Part shown: positions 54,876-63,519 of the stretch, one piece after another
Position numbering within the stretch: the stretch's first letter is position 1
Layout of the letters: the number at the start of each line of letters is the position of its first letter
Notes under the pieces: generated by a model
What the model was told of the DNA's origin: nothing
Databases searched by the model: none
What the model saw: the letters and a program-made list of their open reading frames with translations, nothing else
Assembly (NCBI RefSeq): GCF_000740675.1
Contig: NZ_JPXI01000039.1
Location: forward strand, 124,001 to 188,000
Source: Massilia sp. BSC265
Lineage (GTDB): Bacteria; Pseudomonadota; Gammaproteobacteria; Burkholderiales; Burkholderiaceae_D
DNA length: 64,000 nucleotides
Reading direction: 5' to 3'
Translations under genes and position numbers: made by a program

Positions 54876-55974
54876 CGGTTCCCATTCTTCCTTCAGTCAC
54901 GCGCACCCGCGGGGCGAGTGCGCACATCAGTTCATAGCCGATCGTGCCGGCGGCCTGGGCCACCTCGTCGACCGGCAGGCCGTCGCCCCAGAGCGTCACC
55001 TTGCTGCCGACTCGCGCATTGGCGATCGGGGTCAGGTCGACCGTCATCATGTCCATCGACACCCGCCCCACCAGGGCGGTGCGCACGCCGTCCACGATCA
55101 CCGGGGTGCCGTGCGGCGCGTGGCGGGGGTAGCCGTCGGCATAGCCGCAGGCCACCACCCCCACCGTCATCGGCACAGTCGCCTCGAAGCGGCTGCCGTA
55201 GCCGACGGTGTCGCCGGCGTCGATCCTCTGGATGCCGATGATCTCGGAGCGCAGTGTCATGGTCGGGCGCAGGCCATAGTCGGTTGCGGAGCGTCCGCCC
55301 GGGGTGCCGCCGTACAGCATGATGCCGGGGCGGACCCAGTCGTTGGATAGGGCATCGCCCAGCTCGGCCTGGTGCAGCACGCCGCCGGAATTCGACAGGC
55401 TGCGCTCGCCCGGCAGTTCGCCCGCGCCATACTGGAAGCGGCGCACCTGCTCGGCGATGGTCAGGCGCGGGTGTTCCAGTTCGTCGGCATTCGCGAAGTG
55501 GGTCATGTGGGTGATGTGGCGCACGTCCGGAATGGCGCGCAGGCGGCGGTAGGCCGCCTCGTACTCGCCTGGCGTGAAGCCCAGGCGGTTCATCCCCGTA
55601 TTCATCTTCAGGTGCACGTCGATCGGGCGGACATGCCGGGTGTATTCCAGCATCTTGATCTGCTCGATGTTATGCACCGCGCTATTGATATTGTGCTCGG
55701 CCAGCAAGGGCACGTCGGAGGCGTCAAAGATACCCTCGAGCAGCAGGACCGGCTTGACCCAGCCGTTCTGGCGCAGCCAGAGCGCGCCTTCGGTCTCGAC
55801 CAGTGCCAGGCCGTCGGCCTGCACGAAGCCGCGCATGCCGCGCTCCAGGCCATGGCCATAGGCGTTGGCCTTGACGACCGCCCAGATCTTCGCATGCGGC
55901 GCTTCCATGCGGGCGCGCTGCAGGTTGTGCTGCATCGAATCGAGGTGGATGGTGGCGGAAAGCGGGCGTGGCAT
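54868..55974 (-). CDS. alr: Alanine racemase
   Basis: 368 aa. The PLP lysine is Lys35 in VVKANAYGHG; the catalytic tyrosine is in DTVGYGSRFEA; other motifs are MNTGMNRLGF, RPGIMLYGG and RVSMDMMTVDLTP. It interconverts L- and D-alanine for peptidoglycan. It is divergent from lplT and overlaps radA by 8 bp. Confidence 0.97.
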   Translation of the reverse strand: MPRPLSATIHLDSMQHNLQRARMEAPHAKIWAVVKANAYGHGLERGMRGFVQADGLALVETEGALWLRQNGWVKPVLLLEGIFDASDVPLLAEHNINSAVHNIEQIKMLEYTRHVRPIDVHLKMNTGMNRLGFTPGEYEAAYRRLRAIPDVRHITHMTHFANADELEHPRLTIAEQVRRFQYGAGELPGERSLSNSGGVLHQAELGDALSNDWVRPGIMLYGGTPGGRSATDYGLRPTMTLRSEIIGIQRIDAGDTVGYGSRFEATVPMTVGVVACGYADGYPRHAPHGTPVIVDGVRTALVGRVSMDMMTVDLTPIANARVGSKVTLWGDGLPVDEVAQAAGTIGYELMCALAPRVRVTEGRMGTDG

Positions 55975-56087
55975 GGCGAAAACCGGCGTTTTAGCCGCAG
56001 TTCGGGAAAGGGTCTATTTTACCGGACCGGGCCGGAGAACGCTTTTGACATGGCTGGTTTTCCTTTTGGCGCGGAGAGCATTCATGG

Positions 56088-56093
56088 TATAAA
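56088..56093 (+). promoter_or_regulatory. Putative -10 element of lplT
   Basis: TATAAA lies about 31 bp before the ATG at 56124, with TTTTGG 18 bp upstream as a weak -35. Position fits, strength is moderate. Confidence 0.4.
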
Positions 56094-56123
56094 GCAACTC
56101 GAACCAGTTTTTACTCTTTTCGA

Positions 56124-57374
56124 ATGAACCGTGGCTTTTATACCATCATGGCGGCGCAGTTCTTCTCGTCGCTGGCAGACAATGCGCTCCTCTTTGTTGC
56201 GATCAGTCTGCTGACGTCGATGAACGCCCCGGCTTCGCTGACTCCGCTGCTGAAGCTGTCATTCGTCCTGTTCTACGTGCTGCTGGCCGCGTTCGTCGGC
56301 GCCTTCGCCGATTCGCTGCCCAAGGGTCGCGTGATGTTCATCGCGAACCTCATCAAGATCTTCGGCTGCGCGCTGATGTTCCTGACCGTGCACCCGCTGC
56401 TCGCCTATGCCGTGGTCGGCTTCGGCGCCGCCGTTTATTCTCCCGCCAAGTATGGCATCCTGACCGAACTCCTGCCGCCCGAGAAGCTCGTTCCGGCCAA
56501 CGGCTGGATCGAAGGCCTGACCGTCATGTCGATCATCCTCGGCACCGTGGCCGGGGGCGCCCTGGTGAGCGAGCGCGGCGCCAGCTTCCTGCTTGGCCTG
56601 GACCTCCCGGGTGTGACGACCGGCGCCGAAGCGGCAATGGCCGTGGTGGTCGGCGTCTACATCCTGGCCGCGCTGTTCAACCTGCGCATCCCGGATACCG
56701 GCGCCAGATACGAGCACCAGGAACGCAATCCGGCCAAGCTGATCGCCGACTTCGCCAACTGCTCGGCCACCCTGTGGCGCGACAAGCTGGGCCAGATCTC
56801 GCTGGCCGTGACCACCCTGTTCTGGGGCGCCGGCGCAACCCTGCAGTTCATCGTGCTGAAATGGGCCGAGCGCTCGCTGCACATGCCCCTGGATAAAGCC
56901 ACCAACCTGATCGGCGTGGTCGCGATCGGCGTCGCCCTGGGCGCGGCGATGGCGGCGCGCATGATCCCGCTGCGCAAATCCCTCACCGTGATCCCGCTGG
57001 GGATCATCATGGGCCTGGTCGTGTGCAGCATGATTTTTGTCACCTCGGTGAACCTGGCCTACCCGCTGCTGGCGCTGATCGGCTTCCTCTCCGGCTTCTT
57101 CGTGGTGCCGATGAACGCGCTGCTGCAGCACCGGGGTCACGTATTGATGAGCGCCGGCCACTCGATCGCGGTTCAGAACTTCAACGAGAACCTGTCGATC
57201 CTGACCATGCTGGCCCTGTACGCCATCATGATCACCATGAACCTCGACCTGGACATCATCATCGTCATGTTCGGGATGTCGGTGGCGGGCATCATGTTCT
57301 TCATCGGGCGCCGCCACGCGGCCAACCAGCGCGAGCACGATTCGCTGGCGCTGATCGGCGAGGAAAAGCACTGA
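56124..57374 (+). CDS. lplT: Lysophospholipid transporter LplT
   Basis: 416 aa, a 12-helix major-facilitator protein. N-terminus MNRGFYTIMAAQFFSSLADN is typical of LplT; further family marks are AAVYSPAKYGILTELLPPEK, VPANGWIEGLTVMSIILG and FFVVPMNALLQHRGH. It flips lysophospholipids inward across the cytoplasmic membrane for re-acylation. In enterobacteria it is fused or linked to Aas, which is not seen here. It is divergent from alr. Confidence 0.95.
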   Translation: MNRGFYTIMAAQFFSSLADNALLFVAISLLTSMNAPASLTPLLKLSFVLFYVLLAAFVGAFADSLPKGRVMFIANLIKIFGCALMFLTVHPLLAYAVVGFGAAVYSPAKYGILTELLPPEKLVPANGWIEGLTVMSIILGTVAGGALVSERGASFLLGLDLPGVTTGAEAAMAVVVGVYILAALFNLRIPDTGARYEHQERNPAKLIADFANCSATLWRDKLGQISLAVTTLFWGAGATLQFIVLKWAERSLHMPLDKATNLIGVVAIGVALGAAMAARMIPLRKSLTVIPLGIIMGLVVCSMIFVTSVNLAYPLLALIGFLSGFFVVPMNALLQHRGHVLMSAGHSIAVQNFNENLSILTMLALYAIMITMNLDLDIIIVMFGMSVAGIMFFIGRRHAANQREHDSLALIGEEKH

Positions 57375-57418
57375 TTCATTTTACGTATCACAGTGCCTTG
57401 ATGCATATGTGATACGTA

Positions 57419-58375
57419 TTACACCGCCTTGACCATCCTTCGCGCGGCGGCGCGCTCGCGCCAGTCGTTCGGCACGATGAAGCCGCGCTCGATCTCCTCG
57501 ATCATCTGCCCGGGCGCATAGCGCACGGTCGAGACCAGCACCGGCGTCGACGAGGTCTCGAACTGCGCCGACAGCTCGGCATGCAGCTGGGCGCGGTTCA
57601 GCATCCAGGTGGCCGAGGCGGCGCGGAACGGCGCCAGCCACTGCAGGCGCGGCAGCACCAGGAACTCCTCTCCGGCCAGCCCGTCGATCTCGTCGAGCGC
57701 ACACCAGAAGCCGCGGCAGTGGCCCGCAGCGATCCCGCGCATCGCCGGCCAGCTGCCGGACGGGTAGAACAGCCAGCCCTTCACCAGGGCCCTGGCCTTC
57801 CCCACAGGACGCGGCAGCAGGGCCTGGGCGGCCGGATGCTCGCCCAGGCTGAGCTGGCGCTCGAAGACCTTGCGCATCTTGAGCCCCAAGCTGTCGGCCA
57901 GGTTGGGGCCGACCAATGCATCGAATTGTTGCCCGCCTTCGCCGTCGAGCAAATAAAACTTGGTGGCGAACTCGATGTGCTCGACCGCATCCGGCCCGTC
58001 TTCGAGCAGGAAGTCGAACTCGCCGATGGTGTCGTTGCGGCTGGCACGCACCTGCAGGCCGTGGGCGACCAGGCGGCCGTGCTGCGCGAAATAGAAGGCC
58101 AGCAGCTTTTCGGCATACAGGCCGAGGCGGGTATGGATCTTCCCGCCCAGCGCTTCGTCCAGCGGTGCGGGATCGAGGTCGATGCGCCCCAGCCAGTCGG
58201 CGACCTCCGGTCCCGGCTGGCCGAGGGTGGCGATACGGCCGGCCCACAGCGGGTCATCGGCATCGAGCAGGTCGGGCGCGTCGAGCAGCCAGGCCAGCGC
58301 CCGAACCCGGGCGCGCCGCAGGTGGCCCCAGCGGCGGTGGAAGCCTTGCTGGTAAGTCTCAGCCGGCGCGTCCAT
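57419..58375 (-). CDS. DUF1853 family protein
   Basis: 318 aa from the ATG at 58375 (MDAPAETYQQGFHRRWGHLR), so it overlaps the end of the UDG gene by 17 bp. The middle carries a PD-(D/E)XK-like arrangement: KLLAFYFAQH, RNDTIGEFDFLLED and HIEFATKFYLL, suggesting a nuclease-like fold. The C-terminal half has GWLFYPSG, RGFWCALDE and MIEEIERGFIVPNDWRERA. Function is unproven. It ends the tsaB-rimI-UDG-DUF1853 gene series. Confidence 0.88.
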   Translation of the reverse strand: MDAPAETYQQGFHRRWGHLRRARVRALAWLLDAPDLLDADDPLWAGRIATLGQPGPEVADWLGRIDLDPAPLDEALGGKIHTRLGLYAEKLLAFYFAQHGRLVAHGLQVRASRNDTIGEFDFLLEDGPDAVEHIEFATKFYLLDGEGGQQFDALVGPNLADSLGLKMRKVFERQLSLGEHPAAQALLPRPVGKARALVKGWLFYPSGSWPAMRGIAAGHCRGFWCALDEIDGLAGEEFLVLPRLQWLAPFRAASATWMLNRAQLHAELSAQFETSSTPVLVSTVRYAPGQMIEEIERGFIVPNDWRERAAARRMVKAV

Positions 58376-59303
58376 GGGATGCTTCACCGGCGGCTTCACC
58401 GGCGGACTCGCCAGCAGCCTCGCCAGCAGCACGGGCCCGGCACAGGTCGGCCCAGGCCAGCGCCTTGTCGCTCCCGCGCCGCAGCAGTTCGCCCGGGTGC
58501 AGGGTGGCGACCAGGGGCACATTGCCCAGCCGGTGGACGACGCCGCGCGCGCCCGCCAAGGGTTCGGAGAGCGGCTTGCCGAGCAGGCCGTTGGTCGCCA
58601 CCTGGCCCAGGGTCAGCACCAGGCCGGCCCCGACCAGTTCGCGTTCGCGCTCCAGGAAGGGACGGCAGGCTGCCGCTTCCTCGAGGGTCGGCGCACGGTC
58701 GCCGCCATTGGCGTTGGCGGGGCGGCACTTCACCAGCGTGGTCACATAGACATCGCTTTCGCGCGACATGCCGACCGCCGCCAGCATGTTGTCGAGCAGC
58801 TTGCCCGGCTCGCCGGTAAGCGGCTGGCCGGCTTTTTCATCGAGTGCACTGGCGGTGCCGGCGGCAAGCAGCCAGCGTGCCCGGCGCGCGCCGGATCCCA
58901 GGACCGGCTTGCGGCCTTCGCTGCAGGCGCTGCAATGCTTGCAACTGGCGATGGCCTGGCGCAGGGCGGACCAGTCCATGGTCGAGACGTCGAGGCGTTC
59001 GGGTTCGGCCTCCTTGCCCCAGGCGCTTTCCTCCCTCGGGGGCGGTGTCCATGCCGGACGGGCCGCGGGTTCGGCGACCTGGCGCGGCATCGGGGGCGGC
59101 GGCAGGGGCTGGGCCTGCGGTGCGGGCGCGGCTTTCGCAACGACCGCGGGTCCGGGCTCCGCCGACGCCGGCGCCGCCTGCCCCACAGGCGCGGGTTCGG
59201 CTTCCGCTTCCGCAGCGGTTTCCGGCACCGCGCGCAGGCTCCACAGCGGACCGATGCCCATCTCGGCCAGGAAGGCGGCGTCGCGATCGCTCAAGCGCTT
59301 CAC
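58359..59303 (-). CDS. Family-4-like uracil-DNA glycosylase with altered motif A
   Basis: 314 aa, starting at a GTG (59303) that overlaps the rimI stop by 4 bp. A Pro/Ala-rich N-terminus (about 30-110) precedes the UDG fold. Iron-sulfur cysteines are present (SCKHCSACSEG; VKCRPANANGGD; AACRPFL), and motif B is VATLHPGELLRR. The catalytic motif A, normally GEAPG, reads AAGTASALDEKAG followed by QPLTGEPGKLL, so the usual catalytic glutamate/proline region is replaced. The C-terminus is a low-complexity Ala/Gly/Glu repeat (AAGEAAGESAGEAAGEA). Either a diverged subfamily with other chemistry or an inactive homologue. Confidence 0.82.
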   Translation of the reverse strand: MKRLSDRDAAFLAEMGIGPLWSLRAVPETAAEAEAEPAPVGQAAPASAEPGPAVVAKAAPAPQAQPLPPPPMPRQVAEPAARPAWTPPPREESAWGKEAEPERLDVSTMDWSALRQAIASCKHCSACSEGRKPVLGSGARRARWLLAAGTASALDEKAGQPLTGEPGKLLDNMLAAVGMSRESDVYVTTLVKCRPANANGGDRAPTLEEAAACRPFLERERELVGAGLVLTLGQVATNGLLGKPLSEPLAGARGVVHRLGNVPLVATLHPGELLRRGSDKALAWADLCRARAAGEAAGESAGEAAGEASHGRAG

Positions 59304-59782
59304 AGATCGATCCTCATCACAATGGCGTCCTCGCGCTGCCCGCCGTGCGCCGGGTAATAGCCCTTGCGGCGCCCGATCTCGCGGTAGCCGTAGCGGCGGT
59401 AGACGGCAAGCGCGCGTTCGTTGGACGGACGCACCTCCAACAGCACCGAAGCCATGCCCTGCTCGCGGGCGCGAGCGCCAACGCGGTCCAGCAGGTGGCG
59501 CCCCAGCCCCTGGCGCTGGCGGCCCGCAGCCACCGCCACATCGAGCAGGTGGGCCTCGTCGACCGCATACATGAGCAGGTAGTATCCGGCCAGCCGGCCT
59601 TCCGCGTCGCGCGCGGTCCAGGCGTCGTACCCGCTGTCAAGCGACTCGATGAAGTTGGCACGGCTCCAGGGATGCGGGAACACGCTGCATTCGAGCGCGT
59701 ATACCTCGTCCACGTCGGCGAGCAGCATCGGCGCGAACGCCAGGCCGCGCACCTGGCTACCCGAGTCTTGCAGGACCGTCAT
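59300..59782 (-). CDS. rimI: Ribosomal protein S18 alanine N-acetyltransferase
   Basis: 160 aa. ATG at 59782 overlaps the tsaB stop by 4 bp (ATGA). GNAT fold: ECSVFPHPWSRANFIESL near the start, the acetyl-CoA loop VAVAAGRQRQGLGRHLLD and the C-terminal NERALAVYRRYGYREIGRR. The FPHPWS motif is the RimI hallmark. It acetylates the N-terminal alanine of S18 and follows tsaB in many genomes. Confidence 0.95.
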   Translation of the reverse strand: MTVLQDSGSQVRGLAFAPMLLADVDEVYALECSVFPHPWSRANFIESLDSGYDAWTARDAEGRLAGYYLLMYAVDEAHLLDVAVAAGRQRQGLGRHLLDRVGARAREQGMASVLLEVRPSNERALAVYRRYGYREIGRRKGYYPAHGGQREDAIVMRIDL

Positions 59783-60495
59783 GCCCCGGCCTTTGCTGCA
59801 TTGATGGCCTGCCGTTCGGCGCTGGTATAGGCCACCTTGTTGCGCAGATAAAGGGGCTGGGCCTGGGCGGGTGGCACGGCCAGCCCGGCAGCCAGGGCCG
59901 GTGCGCCGAGCAGCGCCAGTTCGCGCGCGTGCGGCAGGATGTCGTCCAGCGCACCGGTGGCGAAGGCCTTGCCGGCAAACGCGTCCGGATAGGCGGAAAA
60001 ACCGTTGCCGCAGGCCACCAGGCCCTCGGCCGGCACCGGTTCCAGGTCTTGCGGGGCGCACAGCGCGGGCGCGGCGACTTCAAGCCAGGCCCCGCTGACG
60101 GCATCGTGCCGGTACTGGGCCCAGTACACCTCGCCCATGCGGGCATCCAGCACGGCCAGCACCTCGCTGGCGCCGGTGCGCGCGCGGCAGGCTTCGGCCA
60201 TCGCCTTCAGGGTCACCAGGGGTACTACCTGCAGGCCGGCGCCGAAGGCCAGGCCCTGGGCCACGCCGCAGGCCGTGCGCACGCCGGTGAAGGAGCCGGG
60301 ACCGGCGCCGAAGGCGATCGCGTCGCAGTCGGCCAAGCCTAAGCCGGCTTCGCGCAGCAGTTCCTGCACCATCGGCAGGACCGATTGCGAATGGGTGCGC
60401 ACGCCGGACGTGGCGCGGGCGATGACGCGGTCCCCGTCCAGCAGCGCGCAGGAAGCGAGCTCGGACGAGGTTTCAATAGCGAGAATCTTGGACAT
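59779..60495 (-). CDS. tsaB: tRNA t6A synthesis protein TsaB
   Basis: 238 aa. ASKHA-like fold: MSKILAIETSSELASCALLD, RTHSQSVLPMVQELLREAG, FGAGPGSFTGVRTACGVAQG and VLAVLDARMGEVYWAQY. It scaffolds TsaD/TsaE in threonylcarbamoyl-adenosine formation at tRNA position 37. First gene of a tightly overlapping set (tsaB, rimI, UDG, DUF1853). It is divergent from the thioredoxin gene. Confidence 0.96.
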   Translation of the reverse strand: MSKILAIETSSELASCALLDGDRVIARATSGVRTHSQSVLPMVQELLREAGLGLADCDAIAFGAGPGSFTGVRTACGVAQGLAFGAGLQVVPLVTLKAMAEACRARTGASEVLAVLDARMGEVYWAQYRHDAVSGAWLEVAAPALCAPQDLEPVPAEGLVACGNGFSAYPDAFAGKAFATGALDDILPHARELALLGAPALAAGLAVPPAQAQPLYLRNKVAYTSAERQAINAAKAGA

Positions 60496-60581
60496 GCCCG
60501 TATTTTACCTGCTCGGCCAGGCCCTAGCCACGTCGACCGCCCTCGGCGCAACGCCTGGAGCAACAGCGGGCCCGGACACGG

Positions 60582-60587
60582 TACAAT
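60582..60587 (+). promoter_or_regulatory. -10 element of the thioredoxin gene
   Basis: TACAAT ends 7 bp before the ATG at 60595, so transcription would begin at or within a base or two of the start codon; the mRNA may be leaderless. No clear -35 is visible. Confidence 0.4.
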
Positions 60588-60594
60588 CCGCCTC

Positions 60595-61023
60595 ATGCAA
60601 AGCCTGACCCTGGATTCCGACACCCGCGAGGCCATTGCCGCCGCGATCTCCGGCGACGCCATGACGGTCGCCTGCCTGTGCGCCGCCTGGTGCGGCACCT
60701 GCTCGTCCTACCGCGCCACCTTCGAGGAGCTGGCGCTGCGCCATCCGGACAAGACCTTCGTCTGGATCGACATCGAGGACCAGGCCGACATCGTGGGCGA
60801 CCTCGACGTGGAGAACTTCCCTACCCTCCTGGTACAGCGCGGCGACACGGTCGCGTTTTTCGGCACCATGCTGCCTGATGGCGCCGTCGCCGACCGCCTG
60901 GTACGAGCCCAGGCCGACATCGCGCCTGAAGACCTGGCGCGCCTGGCCGCGTCCAGCGAAGAACGGCGGGCCTGGCAGCGCGACTGCAACCTGCGGGTCC
61001 TGCTGGCTGCCTGCAAGGAATAA
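60595..61023 (+). CDS. Thioredoxin-family protein
   Basis: 142 aa. The active site is AAWCGTCSSYR (Cys33, Cys36), with the TxCG-like fold elements FVWIDIEDQADIVGDLDVEN and a cis-proline in VENFPTLLVQRG. The WCGTC sequence differs from the WCGPC of thioredoxin A. There is no signal peptide, so it is cytoplasmic. The open frame extends upstream but no ribosome-binding site precedes the ATG, consistent with a leaderless transcript. The 150 bp downstream hold nothing recognisable. Reducing partner unknown. Confidence 0.88.
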   Translation: MQSLTLDSDTREAIAAAISGDAMTVACLCAAWCGTCSSYRATFEELALRHPDKTFVWIDIEDQADIVGDLDVENFPTLLVQRGDTVAFFGTMLPDGAVADRLVRAQADIAPEDLARLAASSEERRAWQRDCNLRVLLAACKE

Positions 61024-61173
61024 GGCAGGCAAGCGGCGATACGGCAGCAGGCCGGGATCTGCCCGCTCGCCTGCCGGATTCACTGCGAGAAAGTCCAGGA
61101 AGCGGCGGACTGCGGGCACCATTCGCCGAGTTCCGCTCCCGGCGCGAGCGATTCGGGCTGTCGGCGCCCGGTA

Positions 61174-63519
61174 CTAGGCCAAGCGCAGCGGCAGGCTGCG
61201 CAGCCGCTGCCCGGTCAGCTTGAACACGGCGGAGGCCACCGCCGGCGCGATCGGTGGCACAGCGGGTTCTCCCACGCCTTCCGGATGTTCGCTGCTGGGC
61301 ATGACGATGGTGTGCACCACGGGGACCTCGTTCATGCGCAGCACCGGATAATCGCCGAAGTTCGACTGCTGCACCTCCCCGTCCTTCAGCGTGATCTCGC
61401 CGTACAGCGCAGCCGACAGCCCGAACAGCACGCCGGATTCCACCTGCTGGGCGATGATGTTCGGATTCACCGCCAGGCCGCAGTCGATCGCGCACACCAC
61501 GCGATGGACACGGATCTGCTTCCCTTCGACCGACACCTCGGCCACCTGTGCCACCGTGCTGCCGAAGGAGCGGTGCAAGGCCACGCCGTGCGCGCGACCT
61601 TCCGGCGGCCGGCCGGCATTCGCCACGGCGGCATCGAGGGTCGCCAGCGCGCGCGGATGGCCGCGCAGCAGCGCGCGCCGGTAGTCGACGCCGTCGCGCC
61701 TGGCGGCATGGGCTAGCTCCTCGAGGAAACCCTCCTTGAAGAAGGCATTGTGCGAATGCCCGACCGAGCGCCAGTAACCCAGCTGCACAGGGCTGTCGAC
61801 GATCACATGGGCGATGCGCTGGTTGGCGATCGCATACTGCATGTCGTATTCGCCCTCGGCCGTGGTCTTGTCCGGCCCCAGGCCCGGCAGTCCGAGGTTG
61901 CGCGGAAAATACTGGTGGCCGATGGCGCCGCTGGCCGACTTGTTGTCCCAGGCCAGGATATTGCCGTTCGCGTCGAGATGGGCGCGGAAGCGCGCGAGCG
62001 CCGCCGGGCGGTAGACGTCGTGGGTCGTATCGTCCTCGCGCGTCCAGATCAGCTGCACCGGCTTGCCGTCGATGGCCATCGCCACCGTCACCGCCTGCGC
62101 CACCATGTCGGCTTCCAGCCGGCGTCCGAAACCACCGCCCAGCAGCATCACCTCGATGGTCACGTCGGCGCGATCGACACCCGCCACGCGCGCCGCCACG
62201 TCCACTGCGATGCTCGGCACCTGGGTCGAGGCCCACAGGCGCACCTTGCGGCGCCCTTGCGCGTATTCGACCTGGGCGGTGCAGTTGACCGGCTCCATGG
62301 CCGCGTGCGCCAGAAAAGGCGCGCGGTACTCGGCGGTCACCGTCATCGCCACGCCGTCCACGTCCTGGGTGCCCGCTTCGTGGTAGACGTAGCCGCCCTC
62401 CTCGTCGAGGGCGCGCGCGAAGTCCCCGAAAATGGATGCGCTGGAGAACCAGCCTGTTTTCTTGACCTGCCACTTCACCTGCAGCGCGTCCAGGGCCCGG
62501 CGCGCCTGCCACCAGTGGGCCGCGACCACGGCAACGCCGACGCCGTAGCCGCTGCGCCCGTCGGTCATGCCAGGGATCGGCACTATCTTCAGCACGCCGG
62601 GCATGGATGCCGCGGCGTCTCCTTCGTACCCGAGGTAGGTGGCGCTCACCATGGGCGCCATCTTCACCGCCGCGTACACCATGCCCGGCACGCGCGCGTC
62701 GATGCCGAAGCGCGCGCTGCCGTCGACCTTGGCGCGGCTGTCCAGCCGTGGGAGGGGCTTGCCGATCAGGCGGAACTCGCGCGGCTCCTTCAGGCGTACA
62801 TCGCTGCTGTCGATCCCGGCGCCGACCCGCGCCGCCTCTGCAGCCAATGCGCCATAGCCTGCGCGGCGCCCGTCCGGGCCCAGGACGACACCGTCTTCGG
62901 TACGCAGGCGCGCCGCCGGCAGCTTCCATTGCTCGGCCGCGGCCTTGACCAGCATGGCGCGCGCCACCGCGCCGGCCTCGCGCATCGGCAGCCAGGCATC
63001 CTTGACGCTGGTGGAACCGCCCGTGAACATGATGCCCATTTCGCGCCCGAGCTTGGCCATCAGCCACTGCGCTCCCTGGCGCGCGCTGCCCGTGTCGTCG
63101 GGGTGGAAAGGCAGGTTCTCGCGCAGCACCGTGAGGTTGGCAAAGATCTTGTCGATCGGCGCCTGGGCGATCCGTACGCTGGACAAGGGTACGTCGAGCT
63201 CCTCGGCCACCAGCATCGGCAGCGCGGTGTGCACGCCCTGCCCCATCTCGCTGCGCGGCACCACGACCGAGACCGCGCCATCCGGGGCGATGGCGATCCA
63301 GCCGTTCAGGGCTACCGTGTCACCGCCGAGCGCCAGCGGATTGGCCGTGTGCAGGCGCTGGCGCGGCGGCTGTACACCCCAGCCGACCAGCATGGCGCCG
63401 CCGGCGAGCAGGCCGCCCAGCAGGAAGCGGCGGCGCGAGCGTCCCTTGCGGCCAGGCGCGCCCGCCACGCTCACCTCAGGTTTCGCTCGCTTCGGATCTG
63501 CCTGCCTCGTTCGATTCAT
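61174..63519 (-). CDS. Molybdopterin-binding oxidoreductase subunit (IorB/isoquinoline 1-oxidoreductase beta-like)
   Basis: 781 aa. A Tat signal is present (SRRRFLLGGLLAGGAMLVG, from about residue 28). The xanthine-dehydrogenase-family molybdopterin domain follows (SEMGQGVHTALPMLVAEELD; LLGGGFGRRLEADMVAQAV; GYWRSVGHSHNAFFKEGFLEE) with the catalytic glutamate in PEGVGEPAVPPIAPA. It should act in the periplasm on an aldehyde or N-heterocycle. The [2Fe-2S] small subunit that normally accompanies it is not downstream. The ATG at 63519 overlaps the EAL gene by 44 bp; a GTG near 63468, just after that gene's stop, is an alternative start. Confidence 0.9.
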   Translation of the reverse strand: MNRTRQADPKRAKPEVSVAGAPGRKGRSRRRFLLGGLLAGGAMLVGWGVQPPRQRLHTANPLALGGDTVALNGWIAIAPDGAVSVVVPRSEMGQGVHTALPMLVAEELDVPLSSVRIAQAPIDKIFANLTVLRENLPFHPDDTGSARQGAQWLMAKLGREMGIMFTGGSTSVKDAWLPMREAGAVARAMLVKAAAEQWKLPAARLRTEDGVVLGPDGRRAGYGALAAEAARVGAGIDSSDVRLKEPREFRLIGKPLPRLDSRAKVDGSARFGIDARVPGMVYAAVKMAPMVSATYLGYEGDAAASMPGVLKIVPIPGMTDGRSGYGVGVAVVAAHWWQARRALDALQVKWQVKKTGWFSSASIFGDFARALDEEGGYVYHEAGTQDVDGVAMTVTAEYRAPFLAHAAMEPVNCTAQVEYAQGRRKVRLWASTQVPSIAVDVAARVAGVDRADVTIEVMLLGGGFGRRLEADMVAQAVTVAMAIDGKPVQLIWTREDDTTHDVYRPAALARFRAHLDANGNILAWDNKSASGAIGHQYFPRNLGLPGLGPDKTTAEGEYDMQYAIANQRIAHVIVDSPVQLGYWRSVGHSHNAFFKEGFLEELAHAARRDGVDYRRALLRGHPRALATLDAAVANAGRPPEGRAHGVALHRSFGSTVAQVAEVSVEGKQIRVHRVVCAIDCGLAVNPNIIAQQVESGVLFGLSAALYGEITLKDGEVQQSNFGDYPVLRMNEVPVVHTIVMPSSEHPEGVGEPAVPPIAPAVASAVFKLTGQRLRSLPLRLA

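Noticed and set aside
60821-63067. A 748-codon minus-strand frame within the IorB-type gene
   Set aside because: Alternative frame of the same strand; the IorB frame has all family motifs.
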